Shown one piece after another: positions 1 to 8,262 of a DNA stretch of 64,000 nucleotides. Source of the DNA: Streptomyces celluloflavus (GTDB lineage Bacteria > Actinomycetota > Actinomycetes > Streptomycetales > Streptomycetaceae). The notes beneath the pieces were generated by a model. It made no database searches. It was not told the origin of the DNA and saw only the letters and a list, made by a program, of their open reading frames with translations. Location: contig JOEL01000012.1 of assembly GCA_000720995.1 (NCBI GenBank), positions 186,001 to 250,000 of the forward strand, in the 5' to 3' direction. A program made the translations under genes and the position numbers. Positions within the stretch are counted from its first letter, which is position 1; every line of letters starts with the position of its first letter.

Positions 1-272
1 TCATTGGTCTGCTCGGCGTTGCCGAACCCGGCGAACTGCCGGATGGTCCAGGTCCGCCCGCGGTAGCCGGTCGGATACAGACCACGCGTGAAGGGGTACT
101 CCCCCGGCCACCCGATCCGCTCGAACCCGTCCACCGTGTCACCCGGCCGGGGCCCGTACACGGGCTCCACGGTGTCGCCCGAGAGCGTGCTGAAGTCCGC
201 ATCGCGCTTCCGGGCGGAGTCGTACCGGGCCTGCCAGCGGCGGCGGCCCTCTTCGATCGCGTCAGCGTCCAT
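1..272 (-). CDS. icmA: Isobutyryl-CoA mutase large subunit IcmA, N-terminal part (runs off window)
   Basis: Only the first 90 codons are present, from an ATG at 272 to the window edge. The reading contains [17 protein letters not shown] followed by [14 protein letters not shown], the N-terminal barrel segment shared by methylmalonyl-CoA-mutase-type large subunits. The opening [13 protein letters not shown] matches my memory of Streptomyces IcmA rather than MutB. The enzyme interconverts isobutyryl-CoA and n-butyryl-CoA with adenosylcobalamin; the small B12-binding subunit is normally a separate protein. meaB, mce and cobO in this window serve the same chemistry. The promoter holds a 24-bp palindrome and the mRNA looks leaderless. 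A different acyl-CoA mutase (MeaA/MutA type) cannot be excluded from the N-terminus alone. Confidence 0.85.
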   Translation of the reverse strand, partial: MDADAIEEGRRRWQARYDSARKRDADFSTLSGDTVEPVYGPRPGDTVDGFERIGWPGEYPFTRGLYPTGYRGRTWTIRQFAGFGNAEQTN

Positions 273-279
273 ACCTTCG

Positions 280-309
280 AATTTACTAGGACGTCCTAGT
301 AAATGTCGA
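280..309 (-). promoter_or_regulatory. icmA promoter with perfect 24-bp palindromic operator
   Basis: Reading the minus strand, a -35 TCGACA (309-304) and a -10 TAAATT (285-280) are separated by 18 bp, and the ATG begins 7 nt after the -10, so the transcript is probably leaderless. Positions 281-304 are a perfect inverted repeat with half-site ATTTACTAGGAC. It fills the spacer and overlaps both hexamers, which is the geometry of a repressor operator. The cognate regulator is unknown. Confidence 0.65.
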
Positions 310-450
310 TGGGCGCCGGCCTCGGTCTTTCCCCGGAGGCCGTCCGAGCGGCCCCACAGCCGCTCCCCGGGCCCCGCCGCGGTACGGAAGACCCCGGGCC
401 TCCAGAGCCTCGGAGCCCCGGCCTCAGTCCCGGCCCCCGACGCCCGACAA

Positions 451-484
451 CAAAAAACGCGCCCCACCATCCGGCAGGGCGCGT
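451..484 (-). terminator. Rho-independent terminator after the first DUF3817 gene
   Basis: ACGCGCCC (457-464) pairs with GGGCGCGT (477-484). Read on the minus strand, the stem is followed by six T residues (457-452). It lies 17 bp after the stop of the DUF3817 gene at 502, and is one of the few classic stem-plus-U-tract terminators in the window. Confidence 0.75.
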
Positions 485-501
485 AAGAAAACCGAGACCG
501 C

Positions 502-834
502 TCAGACCTTGACCGGCTGCGGCGTCCCCTCCGTGACCCGCGGCTCGATCTCCCGCCGGACGTTCCGCTCGACGAAGAACGCGGCCGTGGGGATCGTCCC
601 CGCGATCAGCACCCACAGCAGCTTGCCGAACTTCCACTTCGCCTTGGAGCCCAGGTCGAAGGCGAAGACGAGATAGATGATGAACAGCACACCGTGGATC
701 TGGGACACGACCAGGGTGAGGTCCTTGCCCATCCCAAAGCCGTACTTGAAAACCATGCACAAGCACAGCACCAGCAGCATCACGGCGGTGATGTAGGCCA
801 TCACCCGGTAACGGGTCAGGACGCTCTTCTTCAT
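502..834 (-). CDS. DUF3817 family integral membrane protein
   Basis: A 110-residue protein with three hydrophobic stretches: about 8-28 ([19 protein letters not shown]), 43-62 ([17 protein letters not shown]) and 70-86. The central HGVLFIIY motif and the size fit the DUF3817 family, small actinobacterial membrane proteins of unknown function. The N-terminus MKKSVLTRY is basic. A -10-like TACGCT (847-842) ends 7 nt before the ATG and there is no Shine-Dalgarno sequence, so the mRNA is probably leaderless. A second DUF3817 gene lies at 2126-2476; the two flank a MarR gene and a thiamine-binding-type gene. No function is claimed. Confidence 0.85.
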   Translation of the reverse strand: MKKSVLTRYRVMAYITAVMLLVLCLCMVFKYGFGMGKDLTLVVSQIHGVLFIIYLVFAFDLGSKAKWKFGKLLWVLIAGTIPTAAFFVERNVRREIEPRVTEGTPQPVKV

Positions 835-907
835 GGCATCGAGCGTAACCGCCCGTTCCGGCCCGATCTTCGCCGCCCCCGTCGCCCGGGGACCGCGGCT
901 GACCCGA

Positions 908-1441
908 TCAGCTCCTGGCGGCGGACTCCGCGACGTCCTCCGTGAAGTCCCCCGCCGCCACCCGCAACGGCCGCAGCAGCGCGAAGACCTCCCCGCACTC
1001 CTCGGCGTCGTACGCCCCGAGCCCGAAGTCCATCGCCATCAAGTCCCGGGTGGCCGCGTCACACACCTCGCGCCCCTTGTCCGTGATGGACGCGAGCGTG
1101 CCGCGCCCGTCGTTCGGGTTCGGCCGCTTGGCCACCAGTCCGGACTTCACCAGCCGGTCGACGGTGTTCGTCACCGACGTCGGATGCACCATCAACCGCT
1201 CGCCGATCTTGGACATCGGCAGCTCACCGGCCTTGGAGAAGGTCAGCAGCACCAGCGCCTCGTAGCGGGCGAACGTCAGCCCGTACGGCTTGACCACGGC
1301 GTCCACCTCGGCCAGCAGGATCTGCTGGGCGCGCATGATCGAGGTGATCGCGGCCATCGACGGCACGGCGCCCCATCGCTGCTGCCACAACTCGTCGGCG
1401 CGGGCGATGGGATCGAAAGCAAGACTGAGCGGCTTCGGCAC
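908..1441 (-). CDS. MarR-family transcriptional regulator
   Basis: A 177-residue protein with a MarR winged helix: recognition region LPMSKIGERLMVHPTSVTNTVDRLVKSGLV and the wing RPNPNDGRGTLASITDKG. Such proteins are dimeric DNA-binding repressors that usually respond to small phenolic or acyl ligands. The GTG start at 1441 is supported by a leaderless promoter (-35 CTGACC 1477-1472, 17-bp spacer, -10 TAGGGT 1454-1449, then 7 nt). The gene lies between the DUF3817 gene and a 370-bp gap. It is a candidate, not a proven, regulator of nearby acyl-CoA genes. Confidence 0.9.
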   Translation of the reverse strand: MPKPLSLAFDPIARADELWQQRWGAVPSMAAITSIMRAQQILLAEVDAVVKPYGLTFARYEALVLLTFSKAGELPMSKIGERLMVHPTSVTNTVDRLVKSGLVAKRPNPNDGRGTLASITDKGREVCDAATRDLMAMDFGLGAYDAEECGEVFALLRPLRVAAGDFTEDVAESAARS

Positions 1442-1448
1442 GGACCCG

Positions 1449-1477
1449 ACCCTACCCGGCGGTCATATGGTGGTCAG
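1449..1477 (-). promoter_or_regulatory. Leaderless promoter of the MarR gene at 908-1441
   Basis: Minus-strand -35 CTGACC (1477-1472), 17-bp spacer and -10 TAGGGT (1454-1449) lie 7 nt before the GTG. The spacer contains an AT-rich CATATG and the direct GGTC repeats around it, a likely autoregulatory contact. Confidence 0.5.
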
Positions 1478-1808
1478 CCCCGTCTCGGACTCCGGGCACA
1501 CAAACCGGCGCGCCCCCACCGCACCCGCCTCCGCGCCGGTGCCCGCCCCCGCATCCACCCCGCCTCCGCGCTCGCCATCGGGCTCGTACGCGGCCTCCCG
1601 GGACCGGCCCGCCCGCCGCCCGCCGCACCTCGGCGATCACCACCGTCACGCGGACCGGCCCGGCCACACCCGCGGCCGGCATGACCACTCGAAGGGGTGC
1701 CGGCCCGGCGGGCGCCACGCCCGGGTCCGTGATCGCCATTCGCCCTGGCCCGGCGCCGGCCCGGACCTCAGGTGCCCTGCGAACGCGGGCCGCCCCGGCG
1801 GTGGCGGG
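1455..1808. other. Intergenic stretch without a supported gene
   Basis: About 350 bp of very GC-rich DNA between the MarR start and the thiamine-binding-type gene. It has a minus-strand open frame, but the frame has low-complexity Arg/Gly composition and no recognisable motif, and I do not accept it. The stretch holds the MarR promoter at its left end. The CCGGCGCCGG palindrome near 1752 may help terminate the gene ending at 1809. Confidence 0.5.
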
Positions 1809-2129
1809 TCAGGGCAGCTCCGAGGCCGCCGTCCCGCCCGCGGCGAGATAGCGCTCCACGGTCTCGACCTTGGTGGTCAGACCGTCCGTGACGCCCGGCC
1901 GGATGTCGGCCTTGAGGACCAGGGAGACGCGTCCGGAGCGCGCCTCGACGGCGGCAACCGCGCGCTTGACGACGTCCATGACCTCGTCCCACTCACCCTC
2001 GATGGAGGTGAACATGGCGTCCGTCCGGTTGGGCAGCCCCGACTCGCGGACCACCCGGACCGCGTCGGCGACGTACTCCCCGACGTCCTCGCCAACGCCC
2101 AGCGGGCTCACCGAAAAGGCGACGATCAT
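1809..2129 (-). CDS. MTH1187-family thiamine-binding protein
   Basis: A 106-residue protein beginning [31 protein letters not shown]. The middle [38 protein letters not shown] fits the MTH1187/YkoF ferredoxin-like family, which binds thiamine or its pyrimidine in some members. The ATG overlaps the stop codon of the DUF3817 gene (ATGA, 2129-2126), so the two are translationally coupled in one operon with DUF3817 first. The role in Streptomyces is unknown; a soluble thiamine-type ligand sensor is an inference from the family. Confidence 0.85.
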   Translation of the reverse strand: MIVAFSVSPLGVGEDVGEYVADAVRVVRESGLPNRTDAMFTSIEGEWDEVMDVVKRAVAAVEARSGRVSLVLKADIRPGVTDGLTTKVETVERYLAAGGTAASELP

Positions 2130-2476
2130 GCGTCCACCGTGCCTTCCTCGCGCGCCTGGGCGGCGGCCACACCGGCCGCTTCCTCGCGCTTGAGGACCTT
2201 GTCGCCGTACAGCCCGCCGAAGGGCAGGATCGCGAGCAGGAAGAAGAAGGCGACCCGCTTGACGGGCCACTTGGTGCGGTTCCACACGTCCAGCAACAGC
2301 ACCACGTAGATCACGAACAGCACGCCGTGCAGCATGCCGAGCGGCATCACCAGGGCGTCGTAGTCGAACGCGATACGGAAACCGGTACCGAATATCAGCA
2401 GCGCCGGAAAGGAGAGCGCCTCCGGAATGGATGCCAGGCGCAGTCGGTGCAGGGCGGCGGCGGTCTTGATGTCCAC
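2126..2476 (-). CDS. DUF3817 family integral membrane protein (second copy)
   Basis: A 116-residue protein from a GTG at 2476. GAGG lies 6 nt upstream of this start, whereas longer upstream readings have atypical composition. Three membrane segments are visible ([54 protein letters not shown]) with the family's HGVLFVIY motif. It is paralogous to the protein encoded at 502-834, which has the same WK/K basic loop before the third helix. It is coupled to the thiamine-binding-type gene by a 4-base overlap. Function is unknown. Confidence 0.85.
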   Translation of the reverse strand: MDIKTAAALHRLRLASIPEALSFPALLIFGTGFRIAFDYDALVMPLGMLHGVLFVIYVVLLLDVWNRTKWPVKRVAFFFLLAILPFGGLYGDKVLKREEAAGVAAAQAREEGTVDA

Positions 2477-2661
2477 GGGAACCTCGTTCGGGTGGCAGGG
2501 GCGGGCAGCGTTCCTGGTGCCGGATCGCTGGTGCCGGGGATTGCTTGTGCAAGAGTTCACAAACTCCGCCCCATTGTTACAGCCGCCCCGGCGATCAACG
2601 CGTGCGGGGTCCGGGGGCCCTGGGCCTGCCCCGCGGGGCCCCGGCCGACTACGGTCGGGGC

Positions 2662-3300
2662 GTGGCTCAGTTTCGGCTCCAGGGAAGCAAGGTGCTCGCC
2701 GTCGACATGGCGGGCGACGCAGTCAAGGCGAAGAACGGTGCGATGGTCGCGTACGACGGCCGGATGACGTTCAAGAAGAAGACCGGCGGCGGTGAAGGGC
2801 TGCGCGGTCTGGTCACCCGGCGCCTCACCGGTGAGCAGATGGCCGTGATGGAGGTGACGGGCAAGGGGACCTGCTATTTCGCCGACCGCGCCAGCGAGAT
2901 CAATCTGGTGGAGCTGCGGGGCGAGAAGCTGTACGTGGAGGCGAGCAATCTGCTGTGCACGGACGCGGCGCTGCGCACCGGCACGACCTTCACCGGGCTG
3001 CGCGGCGCGGCGCAGGGCAACGGCCTGTTCACCACCACCGTCGAGGGCCGCGGCCAGGCCGCGATCACCTCCGACGGTCCCGCGGTGGTGCTGCGGGTCA
3101 CCCGGGAGTACCCGCTCCAGGTCGATCCGGGCGCGTATGTCGCGCACACCGGCGATCTCAAACAGCACTTCCAGTCCGGGGTGAATCTCGGCACGTTCCT
3201 GGGCGAGGGCTCCGGCGAGGCGTTCCAGATCCGTTTCGAGGGCGAGGGCCTGGTGTACGTGCAACCCAGCGAGCGCAACACCCTGGGCGGTGACCTCTGA
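2662..3300 (+). CDS. AIM24/TRAP-like family protein, first of three in tandem
   Basis: A 212-residue protein starting at GTG 2662 (VAQFRLQGSKVLAVDM). It has the beta-rich repeats of the AIM24 (DUF124) family: MTFKKK, GKGTCYFADRASEINLVELRGEKLYVEASNLL, GLFTTTVEGRGQAAI and GEAFQIRFEGEGLVYVQPSE near the C-terminus. Family members are TRAP-like beta-barrel oligomers; yeast AIM24 is mitochondrial, and the bacterial role is not established. The stop overlaps the next ATG (TGATG), so translation is coupled. The longer reading upstream of 2662 lacks coding bias and was not used. Confidence 0.88.
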   Translation: MAQFRLQGSKVLAVDMAGDAVKAKNGAMVAYDGRMTFKKKTGGGEGLRGLVTRRLTGEQMAVMEVTGKGTCYFADRASEINLVELRGEKLYVEASNLLCTDAALRTGTTFTGLRGAAQGNGLFTTTVEGRGQAAITSDGPAVVLRVTREYPLQVDPGAYVAHTGDLKQHFQSGVNLGTFLGEGSGEAFQIRFEGEGLVYVQPSERNTLGGDL

Positions 3301-3950
3301 TGCCGTTCACGGTGATCAACTCCCGCATGGTGGAGGCCCGGATCGGGCCGGGCGAGCGGCTGTACAGCCAGCGCGGCGCGATGCTCGCCTACCGCGGTGA
3401 GGTCTCCTTCACCCCGAACATCCAGGGCGGCCAGGGCGGCATCGGCTCGATGCTCGGCCGCCGGATCGCCGGTGAGGCCACCCCGCTGATGACGGTGGAG
3501 GGCAGTGGCACGGTGATGTTCGGCCACGGCGGCCATCACATCCACGTCGTCGATCTGACGGGCGAGACCCTCTACGTCGAGGCCGACCGGCTGCTGGCCT
3601 TCGACGGCTCGCTCCGGCAGGGCACGATGTTCATGGGGTCGCAGGGCGGGGTGATGGGCATGGTGCGCGGCCAGTTCACCGGGCAGGGCCTGTTCACCAC
3701 CACGCTCCAGGGGCACGGCTCGACCGCGGTGATGGCGCACGGCGGCGTCATCGAGCTGCCGATCACGCCGCAGCGCACGGTGCACGTCGATCCGCAGGCG
3801 TATGTCGCGCACCGCGGGGATGTACAGAACAAACTGTCCACGGCGCTCGGCTGGCGCGAGATGGTCGGCCGCGGCTCGGGCGAGGGCTTCCAGCTGGAGC
3901 TGTCGGGCGAGGGCACCGTCTACGTACAGGCGTCGGAGGAGAAGCTGTGA
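3300..3950 (+). CDS. AIM24/TRAP-like family protein, second of three
   Basis: A 216-residue protein with the same architecture as its upstream neighbour: RLYSQRGAMLAYRGEVSF, GSGTVMFGHGGHHIHVVDLTGETLYVEADRLLAF, GLFTTTLQGHGSTAVMAHGG, VDPQAYVAHRGDVQ and GEGFQLELSGEGTVYVQASEEKL. Its ATG shares a base with the preceding stop, and its own stop overlaps the next GTG, so the three genes form a coupled operon. The paralogues are diverged, which suggests a hetero-oligomer or parallel barrels rather than simple gene dosage (inference). The signature beta-turn GxGxVYVQ is conserved. Confidence 0.88.
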   Translation: MPFTVINSRMVEARIGPGERLYSQRGAMLAYRGEVSFTPNIQGGQGGIGSMLGRRIAGEATPLMTVEGSGTVMFGHGGHHIHVVDLTGETLYVEADRLLAFDGSLRQGTMFMGSQGGVMGMVRGQFTGQGLFTTTLQGHGSTAVMAHGGVIELPITPQRTVHVDPQAYVAHRGDVQNKLSTALGWREMVGRGSGEGFQLELSGEGTVYVQASEEKL

Positions 3951-4720
3951 CCGGTCCCGTCGTCCACGACGTCCACACGCTGCCGAGCGATGACAACGTC
4001 CACGAGTACGCCTTCAGCGTGGCGCTGGACGGTCAGTGGTTCCTGCAGAAGGGAAAGATGATCGCCTACTACGGGCGGATCGACTTCCACGGCATCGGGT
4101 ACGGCCCCCTGGACCTGCTGATCTCCCGCAGTTTCCATTCACCTCTGCACGCCGCGGACTGGGTCGTCGCCGAGGGCCGGGGCAAGATGCTCCTCGCCGA
4201 CCGGGCCTTCGACGTGAACTCCTACGATCTCGATGAGGGCAACCTCACGATTCGCTCCGGCAATCTGCTCGCCTTTCAGCCATCTCTGTCGCTGAAGCAG
4301 TCGATCATCCCGGGCTTCCTCACCCTCATCGGCACCGGCAAGTTCGTGGCCGCCTCGAACGGTCCGGTGGTCTTCGTCGAACCGCCGATCCGGGTCGATC
4401 CGCAGGCGCTCGTCGGCTGGGCGGACTGCCCGTCCCCCTGTCACCACTACGACCACCGGTACCTGCGGGGATTCCTGGGCGAGGTGCGGGCGCGCACCGG
4501 CCTCGGCGGGGCCTCCGGCGAGGAGCACCAGTTCGAGTTCGTCGGGGCCGGCACGGTTCTGCTCCAGTCCACCGAGCAGCTGATGCCGGAGCTGGCGACG
4601 GGCGCGACGGTGACCGAGGAGGGCGTACCGGGCGGGGGTGTACCAGCTCCGCAAAGTGGCTCACAACCGCCCCAGTTGCCCGGCGGCATCGGGGGGCTCC
4701 AGCGTCGCTTCGGGCTGTGA
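3947..4720 (+). CDS. AIM24/TRAP-like family protein, third of three
   Basis: A 257-residue protein starting at GTG 3947 inside the previous gene's stop (GTGA). The core repeats the AIM24 pattern (GKMIAYYGRIDF, GRGKMLLADRAFDVNSYDLDEGNLTIRSGNLLAF, EEHQFEFVGAGTVLLQSTEQ). It differs in a shortened glycine-poor middle and a C-terminal tail of about 45 residues rich in Gly/Pro/Gln (VPGGGVPAPQSGSQPPQLP). The tail is probably disordered. No membrane segment or signal peptide is visible. No terminator is obvious before the MarR promoter. Confidence 0.86.
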   Translation: MTGPVVHDVHTLPSDDNVHEYAFSVALDGQWFLQKGKMIAYYGRIDFHGIGYGPLDLLISRSFHSPLHAADWVVAEGRGKMLLADRAFDVNSYDLDEGNLTIRSGNLLAFQPSLSLKQSIIPGFLTLIGTGKFVAASNGPVVFVEPPIRVDPQALVGWADCPSPCHHYDHRYLRGFLGEVRARTGLGGASGEEHQFEFVGAGTVLLQSTEQLMPELATGATVTEEGVPGGGVPAPQSGSQPPQLPGGIGGLQRRFGL

Positions 4721-4806
4721 GCGGTAGTCTGCGGACGGTGACTTCGAACGTCTGACCGTCGCCCCGGCACCCGGCCGGTTGATTTCCGCCAATCACCGCA
4801 TATTAA

Positions 4807-4834
4807 TTCACCTTTCAACTTTCACGGGTAGAAT
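4807..4834 (+). promoter_or_regulatory. Leaderless promoter of the MarR gene at 4841
   Basis: -35 TTCACC (4807-4812), 16-bp spacer, -10 TAGAAT (4829-4834), then only 6 nt to the ATG at 4841. There is no Shine-Dalgarno sequence. The surroundings are strikingly AT-rich for this genome (TATTAATTCACCTTTCAAC), as expected for a MarR autoregulatory site. Confidence 0.65.
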
Positions 4835-4840
4835 TCATCC

Positions 4841-5317
4841 ATGACGACCGACAGCGACACCCCCTGGCTGACCGACCAGGAGCAGCGCGCCTGGCGCACT
4901 CATCTGGACGTCAGCAGGCTGCTGATGCACCAACTGGAGCGCGATCTGCAGCCGTTCGGCCTCACGAACAACGACTACGAAATCCTGGTCAACCTCTCCG
5001 AGGCCGAGGGCCGCCGGCTGCGGATGAGCGATCTGGCGGCCGGCACCCTCCAGTCCAAGAGCCGACTCTCGCATCAGATCACCCGCATGGAGAACGCCGG
5101 TCTGGTCCGCCGCGAGAGCTGCGAATCGGACCGCCGCGGGCTGTACGCCGTGCTGACCGACGAGGGCTGGGAGACCATGCGCCGGGTCGCGCCGCACCAT
5201 GTCGCGTCGGTGCGCAAGCACTTCATCGACCTGTTCACCCCCGAGGACCTCAACGCCCTGCAGTCCTCGCTCACCCCGGTGGCCGAGCACCTGCGCGAGC
5301 GCCGCGGCGGCCTCTGA
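4841..5317 (+). CDS. MarR-family transcriptional regulator
   Basis: A 158-residue winged-helix protein: dimer helices around 10-40, recognition region LRMSDLAAGTLQSKSRLSHQITRMENAGLV and wing RESCESDRRGLYAVLTDEG. It differs clearly from the MarR protein encoded at 908-1441. It is preceded by a strong leaderless promoter and followed by a long bidirectional hairpin, so it is a monocistronic unit. Whether it controls the AIM24 operon behind it or the meaB operon facing it cannot be told from the sequence. Confidence 0.92.
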   Translation: MTTDSDTPWLTDQEQRAWRTHLDVSRLLMHQLERDLQPFGLTNNDYEILVNLSEAEGRRLRMSDLAAGTLQSKSRLSHQITRMENAGLVRRESCESDRRGLYAVLTDEGWETMRRVAPHHVASVRKHFIDLFTPEDLNALQSSLTPVAEHLRERRGGL

Positions 5318-5323
5318 GACGAC

Positions 5324-5373
5324 GGCCGAGGGCCCGGTCGCGGCCCCGCCGGGCCGCGGCCGGGCCCTCGGCC
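5324..5373. terminator. Long bidirectional hairpin terminator between marR and meaB
   Basis: A 22-bp stem with a single G-T-type mismatch (arms 5324-5345 and 5352-5373, starting GGCCGAGGGCCCGG) closes a 6-nt loop. It lies between convergent genes ending at 5317 and 5441 and has no U-tract, the usual form in high-GC genomes. Confidence 0.75.
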
Positions 5374-5440
5374 GAGGATCTTCGCCAGGGGCTCCGCCGG
5401 GGCGCCTCCCGGGCCGGTGGCCCGGTCGGGCCCCCGCCCC

Positions 5441-6400
5441 TCAGCCGCCGTTCGTCAGCCCCTCCACCAGCTCGTCCGCGGCGCGGTACGGATCCGACCC
5501 GCCGTCCACGATCCGCTCCGCCAGCGCGTCCAGCCGCCGGTCACCGCTCAGATCGCCGATCCGCTCCCGCAGCGCCGTCACCGCGATCGTCTCGACCTCC
5601 CGCGCCGCGCGCGCCCGCCGCCGCTGCCGCAGGACCCCCCGCTCCTCCATCCAGGCCCGGTGCTTCTCCAGGGCCTCGACCACCTCGTCGATGCCCTCGC
5701 CCCGCGCCGCCACCGTCTTGACGATCGGCGGCCGCCAGTCGCCCGGCGCCCGCGCCTCGCCCAGTCCCAGCATGTGGTTGAGCTCCCGCGCGGTGGCGTC
5801 CGCGCCGTCCCGGTCCGCCTTGTTGACGACGTAGACGTCGCCGATCTCCAGGATCCCGGCCTTGGCCGCCTGGATGCCGTCCCCCATCCCCGGGGCCAGC
5901 AGCACCACGCTCGTATCGGCCTGCGAGGCGATCTCCACCTCGGACTGGCCGACCCCGACCGTCTCGACCAGCACCACCTCGCAGCCCGCCGCGTCCAGCA
6001 CCCGGATCGCCTGCGGCGCAGCCCAGGCCAGACCGCCCAGATGCCCGCGGGTGGCCATCGAGCGGATGTAGACGCCCGGGTCCGAGGCGTGCTCGGTCAT
6101 CCGCACCCGGTCACCGAGCAGCGCGCCGCCGGAGAACGGCGAGGACGGGTCGACGGCGAGCACCCCGACCCGCTTGCCGGCCTTGCGGTAGGCGCTCACC
6201 AGCGCCGAGGTGGTGGTGGACTTCCCGACGCCCGGTGAGCCGGTCAGCCCGACCACATAGGCGTTTCCGGTGAGCGGCGCCAGCGCGGCCATCACCTCGC
6301 GCAGCTCCGGCGCCGCCCCCTCCACGAGGGAGATCAGCCGGGCCACCGCCCGGGGCCGGCCCTGCCGTGCCTGCTCCACCAGTTGCGGGACGTCCACCAT
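5441..6400 (-). CDS. meaB: Methylmalonyl-CoA mutase-associated GTPase MeaB (ArgK/YgfD family)
   Basis: A 319-residue G3E-type GTPase: P-loop GSPGVGKSTTTSALVSAYR (about residues 54-72), switch region DPSSPFSGGALLGDRVRM, G3 ETVGVGQSEVEIA and base-specificity NKAD (about 192). MeaB loads adenosylcobalamin onto B12-dependent acyl-CoA mutases and guards them from inactivation. It sits 72 nt downstream of the thiolase gene on the same strand, probably in one operon. GGAGG lies about 10 nt before the ATG. The obvious client is the mutase at the window's left edge. Confidence 0.95.
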   Translation of the reverse strand: MVDVPQLVEQARQGRPRAVARLISLVEGAAPELREVMAALAPLTGNAYVVGLTGSPGVGKSTTTSALVSAYRKAGKRVGVLAVDPSSPFSGGALLGDRVRMTEHASDPGVYIRSMATRGHLGGLAWAAPQAIRVLDAAGCEVVLVETVGVGQSEVEIASQADTSVVLLAPGMGDGIQAAKAGILEIGDVYVVNKADRDGADATARELNHMLGLGEARAPGDWRPPIVKTVAARGEGIDEVVEALEKHRAWMEERGVLRQRRRARAAREVETIAVTALRERIGDLSGDRRLDALAERIVDGGSDPYRAADELVEGLTNGG

Positions 6401-6472
6401 CGGCTCAGCTCCTCCACTCGTACGCGCTTGTCTGCCCGCGACCGCCGATCCGCGGCGCGGAAGGCCGGTGCG

Positions 6473-7684
6473 TCACTTGCCCGGGACGCGGATGATCAGT
6501 GCGTCGCCCTGTCCGCCGCCGCCGCACAGGGCCGCCGCGCCCACACCGCCGCCGCGCCGCCGCAGCTCCAGCGCGAGGTGCAGCACGAGCCGGGCCCCGG
6601 ACATGCCGATCGGGTGGCCCAGCGCGATGGCGCCGCCGTTGACGTTCACCTTTTCCGGCGAGACCCCGAGGTCCTTCATTGACTGCACGGCAACCGCCGC
6701 GAACGCCTCGTTGATCTCGATCAGATCAAGATCCTCGACGCTCAGTCCCGCCTTGCCGAGCGCGTGCTCGATCGCGTGGGAGGGCTGCGACTGGAGCGAG
6801 TTGTCCGGGCCCGCGACATTGCCGTGCGCGCCGATCTCGGCGATCCACTCCAGGCCGAGCTCCTCGGCCCTGGCCCGGCTCATCACGACGACGGCGGCCG
6901 CGCCGTCGGAGATCTGCGAGGAGGTGCCGGCGGTGATCGTGCCGTCCTTGGTGAACGCCGGGCGCAGCTTGCCGAGCGTCTCGGTGGTGGTCTCGGCGCG
7001 GATCCCCTCGTCCTGGCTGAAAATCACCGGCTCGCCCTTGCGCTGCGGGATCTCGACCGGGGTGATCTCCGCCTCGAAGATCCCGTTCTTCTGCGCCGCC
7101 GCGGCCCGCTGGTGGGAGCGGGCGGCCACCTCGTCCTGCTCGGCACGGGCGATGCCGAGGCGACCGTTGTGCCGCTCGGTCGACTCCCCCATCGCGATGC
7201 CTTCGTACGCGTCGGTGAGGCCGTCGTGCGCCATCGAGTCGAGCATCTCCACCGCCCCGTACTTGAACCCCTCACGGGACTTGGGCAGCAGGTGCGGCGC
7301 GTTGGTCATCGACTCCTGGCCGCCCGCGACGATCACGTCGAACTCCCCGGCGCGGATCAGCTGGTCGGCCAGCGCGATGGCGTCGAGACCGGAGAGGCAG
7401 ACCTTGTTGACGGTCAGCGCCGGGACGCTCATCGGGATGCCGGCCTTGACCGCGGCCTGCCGGGCGGGGATCTGCCCGGCGCCGGCCTGCAGGACCTGTC
7501 CCATGATCACGTACTGGACCTGGTCACCGCCGATACCCGCCCGGTCCAGCGCCGCCTTGATGGCCACCGCGCCCAGATCCGCGCCCGAGAAGGTCCGCAG
7601 GGACCCCAGGAGACGGCCCATGGGGGTGCGCGCTCCCGCCACGATCACTGAAGTGGTGCCGTTCGTGCCGTTCGTTGCAGACAT
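6473..7684 (-). CDS. Acetyl-CoA C-acetyltransferase (thiolase)
   Basis: A 403-residue thiolase. The active-site Cys is in [14 protein letters not shown], the His in [16 protein letters not shown] and the second Cys in [13 protein letters not shown]. It condenses two acetyl-CoA to acetoacetyl-CoA or runs in reverse, feeding the ethylmalonyl-CoA/hydroxybutyryl route together with the 3-hydroxybutyryl-CoA dehydrogenase at 24917-25765. The start ATG gives [21 protein letters not shown], with GGAAGG 12 nt upstream. The 137-bp gap to the divergent mce gene has a weak minus-strand promoter (GTGACC, 17 bp, TACATT). Confidence 0.95.
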   Translation of the reverse strand: MSATNGTNGTTSVIVAGARTPMGRLLGSLRTFSGADLGAVAIKAALDRAGIGGDQVQYVIMGQVLQAGAGQIPARQAAVKAGIPMSVPALTVNKVCLSGLDAIALADQLIRAGEFDVIVAGGQESMTNAPHLLPKSREGFKYGAVEMLDSMAHDGLTDAYEGIAMGESTERHNGRLGIARAEQDEVAARSHQRAAAAQKNGIFEAEITPVEIPQRKGEPVIFSQDEGIRAETTTETLGKLRPAFTKDGTITAGTSSQISDGAAAVVVMSRARAEELGLEWIAEIGAHGNVAGPDNSLQSQPSHAIEHALGKAGLSVEDLDLIEINEAFAAVAVQSMKDLGVSPEKVNVNGGAIALGHPIGMSGARLVLHLALELRRRGGGVGAAALCGGGGQGDALIIRVPGK

Positions 7685-7821
7685 GCGGTGCGGCCTTCCT
7701 TTGCAGGGAAGTTAACGAGGGTTCCCGTCAATGTACTGAGCGGTACCCGCCGGGTCACCGGCAAGTGGGTGTGATCGCGCGCACGTTGCGTAACCAGCCG
7801 TGCGAGCGGTGCACTGGAACC

Positions 7822-8262
7822 ATGCTGACGCGAATCGACCACATCGGGATCGCCTGTTTCGACCTCGACAAGACCGTCGACTTCTACCGTGCCACGTACG
7901 GGTTCGAGGTGTGTCATTCCGAGATCAACGAAGAGCAGGGCGTCCGGGAGGCGATGCTCAAGATCAATGAAACATCGGACGGCGGCGCCTCCTACCTCCA
8001 GCTCCTGGAGCCTATCCGCGAGGACTCGGCGGTGGGCAAGTGGCTGGCCAAGAACGGCGAGGGTGTGCACCACATCGCCTTCGGCACCGCGGACGTGGAC
8101 GGCGACGCACAGGCCGTCCGCGACAAGGGTGTCCGGGTGCTGTACGACGAGCCCCGGACCGGCTCGATGGGGTCCCGGATCACCTTCCTGCACCCCAAGG
8201 ACTGCCACGGTGTGCTGACCGAACTCGTCACCGCCGCGTCCCCCACCGCGACAGACCACTGA
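7822..8262 (+). CDS. mce: Methylmalonyl-CoA epimerase
   Basis: A 146-residue vicinal-oxygen-chelate protein, MLTRIDHIGIACFDLDKTVDFYRATYGFEV, with the metal-ligand His in RIDHIGIA, a second in GVHHIAFGT and the Glu in HGVLTELV. It interconverts (2S)- and (2R)-methylmalonyl-CoA and so links propionyl-CoA carboxylation to the B12 mutase and to polyketide extender supply. The ATG at 7822 is preceded by a weak GGAA. Longer frames start well upstream without coding bias. It is divergent from the thiolase/meaB operon and followed by the scy promoter. Confidence 0.95.
   Translation: MLTRIDHIGIACFDLDKTVDFYRATYGFEVCHSEINEEQGVREAMLKINETSDGGASYLQLLEPIREDSAVGKWLAKNGEGVHHIAFGTADVDGDAQAVRDKGVRVLYDEPRTGSMGSRITFLHPKDCHGVLTELVTAASPTATDH

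Noticed and set aside
1452-1739. 95-codon minus-strand frame between the MarR and thiamine-binding-type genes
   Set aside because: The middle is Arg/Gly/Cys low complexity (RRRGGCGGGHRRGGGCGGG), there is no ribosome-binding site, and it overlaps the MarR promoter.
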